From Cuspidothrix issatschenkoi CHARLIE-1 (lineage in GTDB: Bacteria; Cyanobacteriota; Cyanobacteriia; Cyanobacteriales; Nostocaceae): DNA of 43,088 nt. The notes below the pieces were generated by a model. It worked only from the letters and a program-made list of their open reading frames with translations. It made no database searches and had not been told where the DNA came from. The translations under genes and the position numbers were made by a program. Of this stretch, positions 8,170-17,025 are shown piece by piece. The stretch is from assembly GCF_002934005.1 (NCBI RefSeq), contig NZ_PGEM01000104.1:1-43088 (forward strand), in the 5' to 3' direction. Positions within the stretch are counted from its first letter, which is position 1; the number at the start of each line of letters is the position of its first letter.

Positions 8170-8289
8170 TCAAATCAGCAACGCCAAACTTCTCGATTGT
8201 AACAACATAGCGATCGCAATTTCCACATCTTCCATAGCTACACTTTCCGTAATTTCTAACTTTAAACTGCGGCTATCTAAGCCCCATAA
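8170..8289 (-). pseudogene. Fossil fragment of an EAL-domain c-di-GMP phosphodiesterase
   Basis: On the minus strand an open stretch of about 39 codons reads LDSRSLKLEITESVAMEDVE followed by IAIAMLLQSRSLALLI and a stop. This closely matches the LKLEITES-x-x-MED signature near the middle of EAL domains. The N-terminal half with the EAL motif and the C-terminal half (DDFGTGYSSL) are missing, and stops bound the fragment on both sides. It is a dead remnant in the rnhA / deaminase intergenic region. Confidence 0.55.
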
Positions 8290-8354
8290 TCAGTGTATAT
8301 TTTTATAACTTTGATAGTTTATACTATTCTAGAAAAGCTTAACTTGTTTTGGAA

Positions 8355-9281
8355 ATGTCGTCAATTTTTTTTCCGCCAGTTATTCAACAAATTGATAATG
8401 AAATTGTGACTAATGCAGGTGTTAAGTTATATATTTTACGCTTAGATATCATGCACCCCAAAATTAACGGTAATAAATGGTATAAGCTAAAATATAATCT
8501 TTTAGAAGCTAGAGAGAAAAATATTTCTACAATTCTCACCTTTGGTGGTGCTTATTCTAACCATATTTATGCTACTGCGGCCGGGGGAAATATTTTTGGT
8601 TTCCGCACCATTGGCTTAATTCGTGGAGAAGAAAATACACCCTTAAATCCTACTTTACAATTTGCTACAGAACAGGGGATGGAATTAGTCTATATTGATC
8701 GGCACACATATAAAAAACGCCATACACAGGCATTACAAAATCAGTTAAAACAGCAATTTGGAGAGGTATTTATTATTCCTGAAGGTGGTTCTAACTTAAA
8801 TGGTATGCGGGGTTGTATAGAAATATTACAAACAGTGAAAGGATTTAATACTATTTGTTTAGCTTGCGGTACAGGAACAACCTTAGCAGGAATCGCACTT
8901 TCATTAAATCAAGAACAAAAAGTGATTGGGTTTCCTGTTTTAAAAGATGGAGATTTTCTCAATCAAGATATCAATAACTTATTAACAAATTATCTTAATT
9001 CTGGCTTACCGACACCAGTTAATTCTCCCGCCCCTTGGCAACTGGTATGTGATTATCATTTCGGAGGTTATGGGAAAGTAACGAAAGAATTAAAACTATT
9101 TTGTCAGGATTTTCAGACCCAATATGATATCCCTTTAGATTATATTTATACGGGAAAAATGTTTTATGGAGTCATGGATTTAATTGCAAAAGGCTTTTTA
9201 AAATCACAATCTTTGTTATTAATCCACACTGGTGGGTTACAGGGTAATCTGGGTTTACAAGGTTCTCTCTCCCAGCATTAG
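8355..9281 (+). CDS. PLP-dependent 1-aminocyclopropane-1-carboxylate deaminase / D-cysteine desulfhydrase family
   Basis: About 308 residues from ATG 8355; a TTG two codons upstream is less likely. The fold-type II PLP family is recognisable from the N-terminal HPKINGNKWYKLKYNL, where the lysine after NKWY is the probable Schiff-base residue. GGAYSNHIYATAA follows (substrate/PLP-phosphate region), then IIPEGGSNLNG and the glycine-rich ACGTGTTLAG that holds the PLP phosphate. Members either deaminate ACC or eliminate H2S from D-cysteine, and the sequence alone does not separate these. The cyanobacterial homologues are usually annotated as ACC deaminase/D-cysteine desulfhydrase. The gene is monocistronic, followed by a MITE at 9311-9421. 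Family confident, substrate open. Confidence 0.85.
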   Translation: MSSIFFPPVIQQIDNEIVTNAGVKLYILRLDIMHPKINGNKWYKLKYNLLEAREKNISTILTFGGAYSNHIYATAAGGNIFGFRTIGLIRGEENTPLNPTLQFATEQGMELVYIDRHTYKKRHTQALQNQLKQQFGEVFIIPEGGSNLNGMRGCIEILQTVKGFNTICLACGTGTTLAGIALSLNQEQKVIGFPVLKDGDFLNQDINNLLTNYLNSGLPTPVNSPAPWQLVCDYHFGGYGKVTKELKLFCQDFQTQYDIPLDYIYTGKMFYGVMDLIAKGFLKSQSLLLIHTGGLQGNLGLQGSLSQH

Positions 9282-9310
9282 GGATTTGCAAATGAAAAAA
9301 TATTCAATTT

Positions 9311-9421
9311 AGGACTTACGCAAGATGTAACTGCAACCCTGATTATTTTGTAGGGGTAATTCATGTAGCTTGCTTCCCGAAGGGTATTACCCCTACTTTC
9401 GTTCTATTTTGCGTAAGTCCT
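9311..9421. mobile_element. 111-bp MITE with 13-bp perfect terminal inverted repeats
   Basis: It begins AGGACTTACGCAA and ends TTGCGTAAGTCCT, a perfect 13-bp inverted pair. Inside, GTAGGGGTAAT (9350-9360) pairs with ATTACCCCTAC (9386-9396). It contains no gene. A related partial copy occurs at 22776-22828, showing that the element is dispersed. It is probably a non-autonomous element mobilised in trans by an IS with the same ends. Confidence 0.75.
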
Positions 9422-9532
9422 GCAATTAATTCTTGTGGGTTAGACATCTGGCCTAATCTTCAACTTGGATGGGCTTCTAGCCGATCCCACAAGATTGGAT
9501 AATTTATTTCTTGAAAGTTTGAACATCTGCTT

Positions 9533-10630
9533 CTATCTTGATTTAGCAAGAACAATCCTAATAATTGTTTGTTTTTCAGGGATACTTTCAATGGAAAACT
9601 CTCCTCCATGGAGTTCTACCAACTTCCTAGCAATTGATAGCCCTAAACCTGAACCCTGTTGTTCATGAATTTTACGTTCAAACTGCACATAAGCACCAAG
9701 ATTTGTAATTTCTTCCTGGGTCATACCTCTGCCGTAGTCAATAATAAATAAATGAAACTTATTATTACTAACAAAGCCTCTAATTTTCACTGGGGTATTT
9801 GGCTGAGAAAACTTAAAAGCATTATCAATTATTTCTTCAACTATTTTACTCAACTTAGCAGAAGAGATATTGACTATTGCTTCTTGAATATCTATACTTA
9901 AATCTGCTAATCTATTCACCTTTTCTGAAATTTTTACTGCTATATTTTCAATAATTGATTTGATATAACTTTTACATCCATTATTACGAAGTTCAGCAAT
10001 TTTTTGAGGGTCAGATGCTAATAATTCTAAGTCTGCATACATCAGAAAATTTAGAGTTAATTGATGCAGTCTTAATCCTGAGTCATGAATTGATTTTAAC
10101 ATTTCTAAATTTTCTTCATTAGCTAATAATCCCCCATCTTCAATCAATAACTTGGATAATTTGATAATATGATTCAAAGGAGTATTAATTTCATGGGGAA
10201 GGGATTGACTAATAGAAGTGCTTAAATTCTTCAGTTTTTCTTCAGTTTGTTTTTCAGCTATAGATTGTTTTTCCAGTCTCGTAGTAATTGCTTGTAGTAG
10301 TTCATCTGGTTGGAAAGGTTTAGTGAGATAATCATCAGCACCAAGTTCCATCCCTCGGCGTAAATCTGACCACTCTGATTTGGCAGTTAAGAAAATTAAA
10401 GGAATTGTTGCCGTATAACTATCTTGACGCAGGTGATATAACACACCATACCCATCTAATTCAGGCATCATCAAATCACAAAGAACCAAATCAGGATGTT
10501 GATTTTTAGCTATCTCCAGACCTACCAAGCCATTTTCGGCAACTAGCGTATCAAAGTCGAATAAATGCAATATTTCACGGATATTCTCTCTAATTTGATT
10601 TTCATCTTCAATAATTAAAATGGTGACCAT
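9533..10630 (-). CDS. Response regulator-histidine kinase hybrid (REC-HisKA-HATPase)
   Basis: This 365-residue soluble signalling protein has an N-terminal CheY-like receiver (residues 1-120) with acidic pocket E8/D9, phospho-acceptor D52 (LCDLMMPELDG), T82 and K104. A short coiled-coil linker leads to a HisKA H-box (SLPHEINTPLN, H146). The C-terminal HATPase_c has an N-box (EEIIDNAFKFSQP), a G1 box (DYGRGM) and a G2 box (GSGLGLSIARKL). The receiver precedes the kinase and there is no sensor or membrane segment, so it probably takes part in an intracellular phosphorelay, receiving phosphate from another kinase. This arrangement is common in cyanobacteria. No partner gene is adjacent, so the stimulus is unknown. 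ATG 10630 is the start; upstream lies ~370 bp of remnant and repeat sequence. Confidence 0.9.
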   Translation of the reverse strand: MVTILIIEDENQIRENIREILHLFDFDTLVAENGLVGLEIAKNQHPDLVLCDLMMPELDGYGVLYHLRQDSYTATIPLIFLTAKSEWSDLRRGMELGADDYLTKPFQPDELLQAITTRLEKQSIAEKQTEEKLKNLSTSISQSLPHEINTPLNHIIKLSKLLIEDGGLLANEENLEMLKSIHDSGLRLHQLTLNFLMYADLELLASDPQKIAELRNNGCKSYIKSIIENIAVKISEKVNRLADLSIDIQEAIVNISSAKLSKIVEEIIDNAFKFSQPNTPVKIRGFVSNNKFHLFIIDYGRGMTQEEITNLGAYVQFERKIHEQQGSGLGLSIARKLVELHGGEFSIESIPEKQTIIRIVLAKSR

Positions 10631-10746
10631 TTTACTCTCCCACTTACTCTCATATACATATATAGAAATTTGCTGGTAATAACACTTAAGCTTATACTAT
10701 TCAGCATATACTTCCTCTGCATTCTATTGTATCGCATCTGACATAC

Positions 10747-10908
10747 AAATGGTACCACCAATTCCACTAGAATGTCTCTGAGAAGGGTGAGTTCGGTGAG
10801 GGCTTGGTTAAATTCGATTACTTGTGTGTAGACCGTAGCTAAGGGGAGGATGGTGAAGCCGGGGGGTAAATTATATGCAACTTTACAAAGAAATGGTATG
10901 ACATCAAT
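10747..10908 (-). pseudogene. Possible truncated gene remnant (unidentified)
   Basis: On the minus strand an open frame without a start codon reads LPPGFTILPLATVYTQVIEF, then NQALTELTLLRDILVELVVP. Its composition is protein-like, unlike the AT-rich sequence next to it. It starts right at the edge of the dispersed repeat at 10905-10950 and drifts into low-quality sequence before the receiver-kinase gene. I do not recognise the family. It may be the end of a gene cut off by the repeat. The rest of the 370-bp gap (10631-10746) shows nothing clear beyond the promoter region of the kinase gene. Confidence 0.3.
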
Positions 10909-10988
10909 TTATAATTTATGGACACAAAAAATAAAAGAAGTCGGGGATCTTATTTCCTCAATGCTATAGCACCCAGATCCCCGACTTC
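10905..10988. repeat. Inverted copy of the dispersed palindromic repeat, probable ctaB terminator
   Basis: Positions 10905-10950 match the reverse complement of 7117-7162 at 43 of 46 bases. Within it GAAGTCGGGGATCT (10937-10950) pairs perfectly with AGATCCCCGACTTC (10975-10988), giving a 14-bp stem with a 24-nt loop just after the ctaB stop codon. It probably stops ctaB transcription, although no long T-run follows. Confidence 0.65.
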
Positions 10989-11000
10989 ACTGAATTTTGA

Positions 11001-11954
11001 CTAGGACAAATGCAAGTAATCAAACGCTGTACTCAGTAAATGATGAGTCACAGGTAAACTATCCACTACCATTCCCAAACACAATAGCATCATGTAGGAA
11101 ATGGAATACAAAAACAATTCCCGCGCTATGGTTTTATCTTCGGGATTTTGTAACAAGCGCCAAGACTTATGGACAAATACCCCACCTAACGTTAAGGCAA
11201 TAACAGCATAGACAATGCCACTAGCGTGTAAGGGATAAAACAATAAGATTGTAGCAGTTACGGTAATTACCGTATAAAACCAAATTTGCCGTACAGTTGC
11301 CTTATCACCCGCTACCACAGGTAACATCGGTATTCCCACCTTAGCGTAATCATCACGAATCATTAAAGCCAAAGCCCAGAAATGGGGTGGTGTCCACAAA
11401 AAGACGATCGCAAAAATTAGCCAAGCTGCCCAGCTTAAAGTATCTGTCACCGCCGCCCAACCCACTAAAGCGGGAATCGCCCCCGCAGCACCGCCAATAA
11501 CGATATTCTGAGTGCTATGGCGTTTAAGCCAGTGAGTATAGACTAAGACATAGAAAATGATGCCAGAGAAGGCTAAAAAGGCAGCCAGGAGATTGGCGAA
11601 AACTGTGAGGAGAGTAAAAGAAAGTACAGCTAGAGCGATCGCAAAAATCAAAGCATCACGGGGTTGTACCTTACCCGAAGGCATGGGACGGTGGCGGGTG
11701 CGCTCCATATCGTAATCTATATCTCGGTCATAGATACAGTTAATGGTTTGGGCGCTGGCCGCTGCTAAAGTGCCACCGATCATCGTGATAATTAACAACC
11801 AGGGATCTACCTCACCCTTAGCGGCGATCCACATACTCCCAGCAGTAGTAATTAACAGCAGGGGAATAATTCGGGGTTTAGTCAGTTGGTAATAACTTTG
11901 AACGACTTGGAGAAATGTGTCGTGGTGACGACGAGAGACATTAGTCTCAATCAT
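11001..11954 (-). CDS. ctaB: Protoheme IX farnesyltransferase (haem O synthase)
   Basis: A 317-residue UbiA-superfamily polytopic membrane enzyme that attaches a farnesyl group to protohaem IX, the first step of haem A synthesis for cytochrome c oxidase. The prenyl-diphosphate/Mg site is N72-x3-D76-x3-D80 ([20 protein letters not shown]). The second conserved loop has the typical TPPHFWALA and [13 protein letters not shown] sequences. About eight to nine hydrophobic segments are visible, and length is normal. It lies 126 bp downstream of ctaA on the same strand, and the ctaCDE oxidase operon diverges from that pair, so the locus couples cofactor and enzyme production. A palindromic repeat follows the stop codon. 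The haem-specific motifs separate it from the plastoquinone-type UbiA at 33633-34514. Confidence 0.96.
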   Translation of the reverse strand: MIETNVSRRHHDTFLQVVQSYYQLTKPRIIPLLLITTAGSMWIAAKGEVDPWLLIITMIGGTLAAASAQTINCIYDRDIDYDMERTRHRPMPSGKVQPRDALIFAIALAVLSFTLLTVFANLLAAFLAFSGIIFYVLVYTHWLKRHSTQNIVIGGAAGAIPALVGWAAVTDTLSWAAWLIFAIVFLWTPPHFWALALMIRDDYAKVGIPMLPVVAGDKATVRQIWFYTVITVTATILLFYPLHASGIVYAVIALTLGGVFVHKSWRLLQNPEDKTIARELFLYSISYMMLLCLGMVVDSLPVTHHLLSTAFDYLHLS

Positions 11955-12030
11955 GTTAGGTCTTTTTCCTTATGTTTCAAGAACTGATCTGCTATGGCAG
12001 GAGTCACCGATTCTGAAGGGCTTGTATCGA

Positions 12031-12065
12031 AAATTCCCAATCCAAAATCTAAAATCTAAAATTCT
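12031..12065. repeat. STRR tract (CCAAAAT/CTAAAAT) between ctaB and ctaA
   Basis: AATTCCCAATCCAAAATC followed by two further TAAAATC units and AAAATTC: a heptameric short tandem repeat typical of heterocystous cyanobacteria. The same family occurs at 40400-40429 and 40472-40500. Confidence 0.7.
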
Positions 12066-12080
12066 TCGGTCAACCTTGGT

Positions 12081-13037
12081 CTAGTTTGCGCCATGACTTG
12101 CTGTGGTGAGCGCGGCCTGTACTTCCCGATGAGTTAACCAATCCCGGATGGATAAAACCGTAAATACCACCAAAGTACCGAGTAAAGTTGCACCAATAGC
12201 TTGATGAGAAACAGTGAGAGGTTCAACTTGTAGATGTAACCTGAAGGTGGCCACACCCAATAACAGTTGTAAAATCAACAAGCCACCAGCCATATTTGCC
12301 AGTTTCCGCAACACAGGATGCAATGCGGGAGTCCGCCAAGACATAAAAACGACTGCCAAAGTAGCGATAGTTGGTGGTACTAAACCAAAAATATGGCTGT
12401 ACATCACATCACAAAGCTGATCCCCGGCAAAACATTGATGCAAAGCCCAGCGAGAACCAACTAACGCACCCAGTAAACTTTGTAAATAGACAAAAACAGC
12501 AGCAGTAAAACCCACTAGGGGTAACTTGCCCACCGTTCCCGTTCCTTGATAGGGAGTCAGACCTGTACCGATAATTAACAAAGTGGTGAAAAATAGTAGT
12601 GCTGTTCCTAAATGGGCGGTAACAATATCAAACCGCAACAATTCAGTTACAGTTAGTCCTCCCAAAATGCCTTGGAAGACAATTAAAAATAGGGCAAATG
12701 TAGATGCCCAGGGTAGCCACTTGGGTAAAGAGGTACGATGCCACCAGGATAGACTGCCTAGAGCGATCGCACTCAAGCCAATTAAAGCTGCATCTAGGCG
12801 ATGAAACCACTCCAAAAACACTTGGAGATTCATTTGCTTGGCTGGAACTAATTCCCCATAGCACAAAGGCCAGTCAGGACAAGCCAAACCAGCATTCATC
12901 ACTCTGGTGGCACTGCCTATAGCCATCAAAATTAAGGTGGCTACGCATATTTTCCACACCAAGTGACGAATCATATCCTGGGGCTGTTTTGCAATTGAAG
13001 CCTCTTCATTTTGTTGTTCTAGGACAAACTCGTTCAT
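12081..13037 (-). CDS. ctaA: Haem A synthase (COX15/CtaA)
   Basis: About 318 residues from ATG 13037, preceded by an AAGG-containing ribosome site; the TTG at 13043 is less likely. CtaA oxidises the C8 methyl of haem O to a formyl group, giving haem A. About eight membrane helices are present, with haem-ligand histidines in conserved positions: EWFHR, TAHLG, ALHQC and SHQAIG. The extracytoplasmic cysteine pair seen in many CtaA proteins is represented by LACPDWPLCYG, and a second pair by HQCFAGDQLCD. Together with downstream ctaB it supplies haem A to CtaD. It is transcribed divergently from ctaC across a 430-bp spacer, so the two operons may share regulation. Confidence 0.95.
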   Translation of the reverse strand: MNEFVLEQQNEEASIAKQPQDMIRHLVWKICVATLILMAIGSATRVMNAGLACPDWPLCYGELVPAKQMNLQVFLEWFHRLDAALIGLSAIALGSLSWWHRTSLPKWLPWASTFALFLIVFQGILGGLTVTELLRFDIVTAHLGTALLFFTTLLIIGTGLTPYQGTGTVGKLPLVGFTAAVFVYLQSLLGALVGSRWALHQCFAGDQLCDVMYSHIFGLVPPTIATLAVVFMSWRTPALHPVLRKLANMAGGLLILQLLLGVATFRLHLQVEPLTVSHQAIGATLLGTLVVFTVLSIRDWLTHREVQAALTTASHGAN

Positions 13038-13043
13038 TAACAA

Positions 13044-13467
13044 TACCTTCTGAGGTGCTTGTGCTTGAAGTTGAAAATTTTCTATTTTGAGTTAATACCA
13101 ATCTCTACTCACCCTAACCACGCGGTCAGAATCTCGAAATCAGCTTTCCCTTATACTTTGGATCACTTTAGCTAGTTTTAGCTGTAAGATTTTGTGCTTT
13201 TTGCAGATGGAAATGATTAATCAATGGGAATTCAGGGGATTTTCTAAAATTTTCCTTAAATTTTTTTACTAAAGGTCATCTATTATTTGCAGGTTGTACA
13301 ACTTATCTCTCTTGTACTCAAAATTGTGATCTTAATCGAAAAAATTAATAAAGATTTCAGACCAACGGATAATATATCGGATAGGCTGCACTACCTTAGT
13401 AAATAGAGTCACTCTCATAATTGAAGTCACTTTAAGATCAAGTAGTCAATTCATTAAAAAATAAGCC
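13044..13467. promoter_or_regulatory. Divergent ctaA / ctaC intergenic region, likely two promoters
   Basis: A 424-bp AT-rich spacer between divergent operons. I see no gene or RNA here. A short palindrome GTTGTACAAC (about 13293-13302) and T-tracts are present, but I cannot place a transcription start or assign an activator site with confidence. The region must carry both promoters. Confidence 0.4.
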
Positions 13468-14430
13468 GTGAAAATTCCAAGTGCAATCTGGACATTACTC
13501 ATTGGCATTGTCCTCACTCTCGTTAGTATCTGGTATGGTCAAAATCATGGTCTTTTACCTACGGCGGCTTCCGATGAAGCACCTTTGGTAGATGAACTAT
13601 TCAACGCGATGATGACTGTTTCCACAGGCATATTTTTAATCGTTGAATGTGTTTTAATTTACTCTGTTATCAAATATCGTCGCCGGGCTGGTGATAATGA
13701 AGATGGATTACCAATTGAAGGTAATGTGCCTCTAGAAATACTCTGGACGGCGATCCCTGCAATTATCGTTCTGGGTATTTCCATTTACAGTTTTGATGTC
13801 TATACCAACATTGGCGGCTTTGATCCCCATGGTGGTCACGGTTCTCCCATGATGGAAGAGTCCATGACTATGCCGGGTACAGCCATGGCTGCCACCCTAG
13901 ACCATAGATCTGGTAACACAGCAACACCTGTACAGTTCTCAGAGCAACAGAAAACCTCTCCACCACAATTAACTGTTGATGTCACCGGGCTGCAATATGC
14001 TTGGTTATTCACCTATCCCGAAACAGGCGTGACCACTGGTGAACTTCATCTTCCCATTGGCAAAACCGTAGAAATCAATATGACAGCTAATGATGTCATC
14101 CACGCCTTTTGGATCCCAGAATTTCGCATAAAACAGGATGCCATTCCTGGTAGACAGACAAATCTCCGTTTCACCCCTAGAAAAGCCGGTGATTATGAAT
14201 TAATTTGTGCTGAACTATGTGGCCCCTATCATGGAGCAATGAAAACCCAAGTTGTGGTCGAGACACAGGAAGCTTTTGATCAATGGATGCAAGAACAGCT
14301 AGTTGCTAGTAAAGATACCCCAAATCAAGCGGTAGCAATGAATCCCCTGGACATAACTAGCGATGAATTTCTCTCTCCCTACACCAAGGAGATGGGGATC
14401 AACTCAGAAATTCTGCATCAAATTAAGTAG
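13468..14430 (+). CDS. ctaC: Cytochrome c oxidase subunit II
   Basis: A 320-residue protein with a GTG start and two N-terminal membrane helices (about residues 6-22 and 46-68). These are followed by a periplasmic/lumenal cupredoxin domain that accepts electrons from cytochrome c6 or plastocyanin. The binuclear CuA site is complete: H212, C247, E249, C251, H255 and M258 (CAELCGPYHGAM). A Met/Gly/His-rich insertion (GGHGSPMMEESMTMPG) lies between the helices and the cupredoxin fold and is typical of cyanobacterial CtaC. It is the first gene of ctaCDE, spaced 146 bp from ctaD, and diverges from the haem A genes. CuA ligands classify it as a cytochrome c oxidase rather than a quinol oxidase. Confidence 0.96.
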   Translation: MKIPSAIWTLLIGIVLTLVSIWYGQNHGLLPTAASDEAPLVDELFNAMMTVSTGIFLIVECVLIYSVIKYRRRAGDNEDGLPIEGNVPLEILWTAIPAIIVLGISIYSFDVYTNIGGFDPHGGHGSPMMEESMTMPGTAMAATLDHRSGNTATPVQFSEQQKTSPPQLTVDVTGLQYAWLFTYPETGVTTGELHLPIGKTVEINMTANDVIHAFWIPEFRIKQDAIPGRQTNLRFTPRKAGDYELICAELCGPYHGAMKTQVVVETQEAFDQWMQEQLVASKDTPNQAVAMNPLDITSDEFLSPYTKEMGINSEILHQIK

Positions 14431-14576
14431 TTGACTAATTACAGAAGTTGCAGCAGTTACAAAATAAGAGGCAGGGGGGAGCAGGGGAGAAATTTCCTTC
14501 TTCTTCCCTCCTGAACTCCTAATAGCATAGCGTGGCCTTAGCCATACTCCTGACTCAGTGACTCCTTCTTTAAAAT

Positions 14577-16250
14577 ATGACACAAGTACAGTTACAAAAT
14601 ACGGATAATAGCCCCAAACCTGTGGAAGAACATGGGGAAAGGCGTTGGTATGACTTTTTTGGTTTTAGTACAGACCATAAGGTGATTGGGATTCAATATC
14701 TAGTCACCTCGTTTATTTTTTACTGCATTGGCGGTGTCATGGCTGATTTGGTGCGGACAGAATTACGCACTCCTGATGTAGATTTTGTCACTCCTGAAGT
14801 CTACAACAGCTTGTTTACTCTCCATGCCACAATCATGATTTTTTTGTGGATTGTTCCTGCCGGCGCTGGATTTGCTAACTACTTGATCCCCCTGATGATT
14901 GGGGCTAGAGATATGGCATTTCCCCGCCTCAATGCGGTGGCTTTTTGGATGATCCCCCCCGCAGGTCTCTTACTGATTGCAAGTTTGGTGATAGGTGATG
15001 CACCCGATGCTGGTTGGACTTCCTACCCACCTTTGAGTTTGATGACAGGCCAGGTGGGAGAGGGAATTTGGATTATGAGTGTCTTGCTATTGGGAACTTC
15101 TTCAATTTTGGGGGGGATTAATTTTCTCGTCACCATTTTGAAGATGCGTGTTCCTAGTATGGGGCTGTTTGAAATGCCTTTGTTTTGCTGGTCAATGTTG
15201 GCAACTTCGGCCTTGGCGCTGGTATCTACACCAGTATTAGCGGCGGCTTTGATTTTGCTGGGTTTTGACTTGTTGGCAGGAACAACATTTTTTAACCCGA
15301 CTGGGGGCGGAGATCCGGTGGTGTACCAGCATATGTTCTGGTTCTATTCCCATCCGGCTGTTTACATCATGATTTTGCCGTTCTTTGGCACAATTTCAGA
15401 AATTCTCCCAGTTCATGCCCGTAAACCTATTTTCGGCTACAAAGCGATCGCTTTTTCATCCCTAGCTATCAGCTTTTTAGGTTTAATCGTCTGGGCGCAT
15501 CATATGTTTACCAGTGGTGTCCCCGGTTGGTTGCGGATGTTTTTCATGATCACCACCATGATCATTGCTGTCCCCACGGGCATTAAAATCTTTGGTTGGT
15601 TAGCCACTATCTGGGGGGGTAAAATCCGCCTCAATAGTCCCATGTTATTTGCTATCGGCTTTTTAGCAACTTTTGTGATAGGTGGTATTAGTGGCGTAAT
15701 GTTGGCCTCAGTTCCTTTTGATGTTCACGTTCACGATACTTATTTTGTGGTGGCACACCTGCACTATGTTTTATTTGGTGGCAGTGTGTTAGGAATTTTT
15801 GCCGCTATTTACCACTGGTTCCCCAAAATGACGGGACGGAAAATGAACGAGTTTTGGGGTCAGGTACATTTTGCCCTCACTATCGTTGGTCTAAATATGA
15901 CTTTCTTACCCATGCACAAACTCGGACTCATGGGGATGAATCGCCGTATCGCCCAATATGATCCCAAGTTCACAAGTTTGAATGAAATCTGCACCTACGG
16001 GTCTTATATCTTGGCAATTTCTACATTACCGTTTTTAATTAATGCCATTTGGTCTTGGTTATATGGGGAAAAAGCGGGTAATAATCCTTGGCAAGGATTG
16101 ACTTTGGAATGGACAACTACTTCCCCACCAGCAATTGAGAATTTTGAACAACTTCCCGTTTTAACTACAGGCCCCTACGATTACGGCATGAGTAAAGAAC
16201 GGACTGAAACTAAACCTGTATTAACTCCCCAAGCGGAATCAGCAGTTTAG
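14577..16250 (+). CDS. ctaD: Cytochrome c oxidase subunit I
   Basis: A 557-residue haem-copper oxidase catalytic subunit, about twelve membrane helices. The low-spin haem a ligand is H83 (TLHATIMIF). The CuB histidines are in the HPAVYIMILP segment (with the downstream Tyr of the His-Tyr crosslink) and WAHHMFTSG. The haem a3/haem a ligands lie in HDTYFVVAHLHYVLFGG. The K- and D-channel regions look conserved, and length is normal for an A-type oxidase. It reduces O2 to water with proton pumping in respiratory membranes. It sits between ctaC and ctaE, and its haem A comes from the adjacent divergent ctaBA genes. Confidence 0.97.
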   Translation: MTQVQLQNTDNSPKPVEEHGERRWYDFFGFSTDHKVIGIQYLVTSFIFYCIGGVMADLVRTELRTPDVDFVTPEVYNSLFTLHATIMIFLWIVPAGAGFANYLIPLMIGARDMAFPRLNAVAFWMIPPAGLLLIASLVIGDAPDAGWTSYPPLSLMTGQVGEGIWIMSVLLLGTSSILGGINFLVTILKMRVPSMGLFEMPLFCWSMLATSALALVSTPVLAAALILLGFDLLAGTTFFNPTGGGDPVVYQHMFWFYSHPAVYIMILPFFGTISEILPVHARKPIFGYKAIAFSSLAISFLGLIVWAHHMFTSGVPGWLRMFFMITTMIIAVPTGIKIFGWLATIWGGKIRLNSPMLFAIGFLATFVIGGISGVMLASVPFDVHVHDTYFVVAHLHYVLFGGSVLGIFAAIYHWFPKMTGRKMNEFWGQVHFALTIVGLNMTFLPMHKLGLMGMNRRIAQYDPKFTSLNEICTYGSYILAISTLPFLINAIWSWLYGEKAGNNPWQGLTLEWTTTSPPAIENFEQLPVLTTGPYDYGMSKERTETKPVLTPQAESAV

Positions 16251-16302
16251 GAGACAAGGGTGAAAGGTAAAGGGGGAAAAGGAAATTAAAAAACCTTTAA
16301 CC

Positions 16303-16341
16303 CATTACCAATTACCAATTAGCCATTACCAATTACCAATT
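16303..16341. repeat. STRR tract immediately upstream of the ctaE start codon
   Basis: ATTACCA heptamers (CATTACCAATTACCAATTAG, then CCATTACCAATTACCAATT) end one base before the ATG of ctaE, replacing the position where a Shine-Dalgarno sequence would lie. The tract has probably expanded by slippage and may affect translation or transcript stability within the oxidase operon. Confidence 0.7.
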
Positions 16342-16342
16342 T

Positions 16343-16960
16343 ATGCAAAGTCAAACTATTGACACGGCGAAAACTGAATTAAATCACCATCACACAGCAG
16401 TTTCTCATCACGAAGAACATCCAGATCATCGTTTATTCGGTCTATTTATGTTTTTGGTGGCTGAGGGCATGATTTTTATGGGTTTGTTTGGTGCATACCT
16501 GACTTACCGTTCTACTATCCCTGTCTGGCCACCAGCAGGAACACCAGATTTAGAACTGTTGTTACCGACAATCAATACTTCTATTCTGGTCGCTAGTAGT
16601 TTTGTCATGCACAATGCTGATACTGCGATCAAAAAGAATGATACGAAGGGAATGCGGATTTGGTTAGCAATTACCGCAGTTATGGGGGCTATTTTCTTAG
16701 CAGGTCAGGTTTATGAATACACTCATTTAGAGTTTGGTCTGACTACCAATTTATTCGCCAGTTCATTCTATGTTTTAACCGGTTTTCACGGCTTGCACGT
16801 GACCATCGGTGTATTAGCAATTGTAGCGGTTTTGTGGCGATCGCTTACTCCCGGACACTACTCCAGCGAAAAAAGATTCGGGATTGAAGCGGCGGAAATT
16901 TACTGGCACTTTGTAGACGTAATTTGGCTTATTTTGTTCGGATTACTGTATTTACTCTAG
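16343..16960 (+). CDS. ctaE: Cytochrome c oxidase subunit III
   Basis: A 205-residue polytopic membrane protein of the CoxC/CtaE family. It has a His-rich N-terminus (HHHTAVSHHEEHPDHRLFG) followed by five helices, matching the short five-helix form common in cyanobacteria. Family signatures include AEGMIFMGLFGAYLTYRS, the FYVLTGFHGLHVTIG segment and the final AEIYWHFVDVIWLILF. It supports assembly and stability of the CtaC/CtaD core. It is the last gene of ctaCDE and is followed at 17005-17025 by a clear intrinsic terminator. No Shine-Dalgarno sequence is visible; an STRR tract occupies that place. Confidence 0.95.
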   Translation: MQSQTIDTAKTELNHHHTAVSHHEEHPDHRLFGLFMFLVAEGMIFMGLFGAYLTYRSTIPVWPPAGTPDLELLLPTINTSILVASSFVMHNADTAIKKNDTKGMRIWLAITAVMGAIFLAGQVYEYTHLEFGLTTNLFASSFYVLTGFHGLHVTIGVLAIVAVLWRSLTPGHYSSEKRFGIEAAEIYWHFVDVIWLILFGLLYLL

Positions 16961-17004
16961 GTATTTATTACTTAGTTGTTCACTCTACTCGAATAACCTA
17001 CAGT

Positions 17005-17025
17005 CCCCCCCAAGGGGGTTTTTTT
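17005..17025 (+). terminator. Intrinsic terminator of the ctaCDE operon
   Basis: A C-run pairs with GGGGG across a very short loop and is followed by seven Ts, about 45 bp after the ctaE stop codon. Confidence 0.75.
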
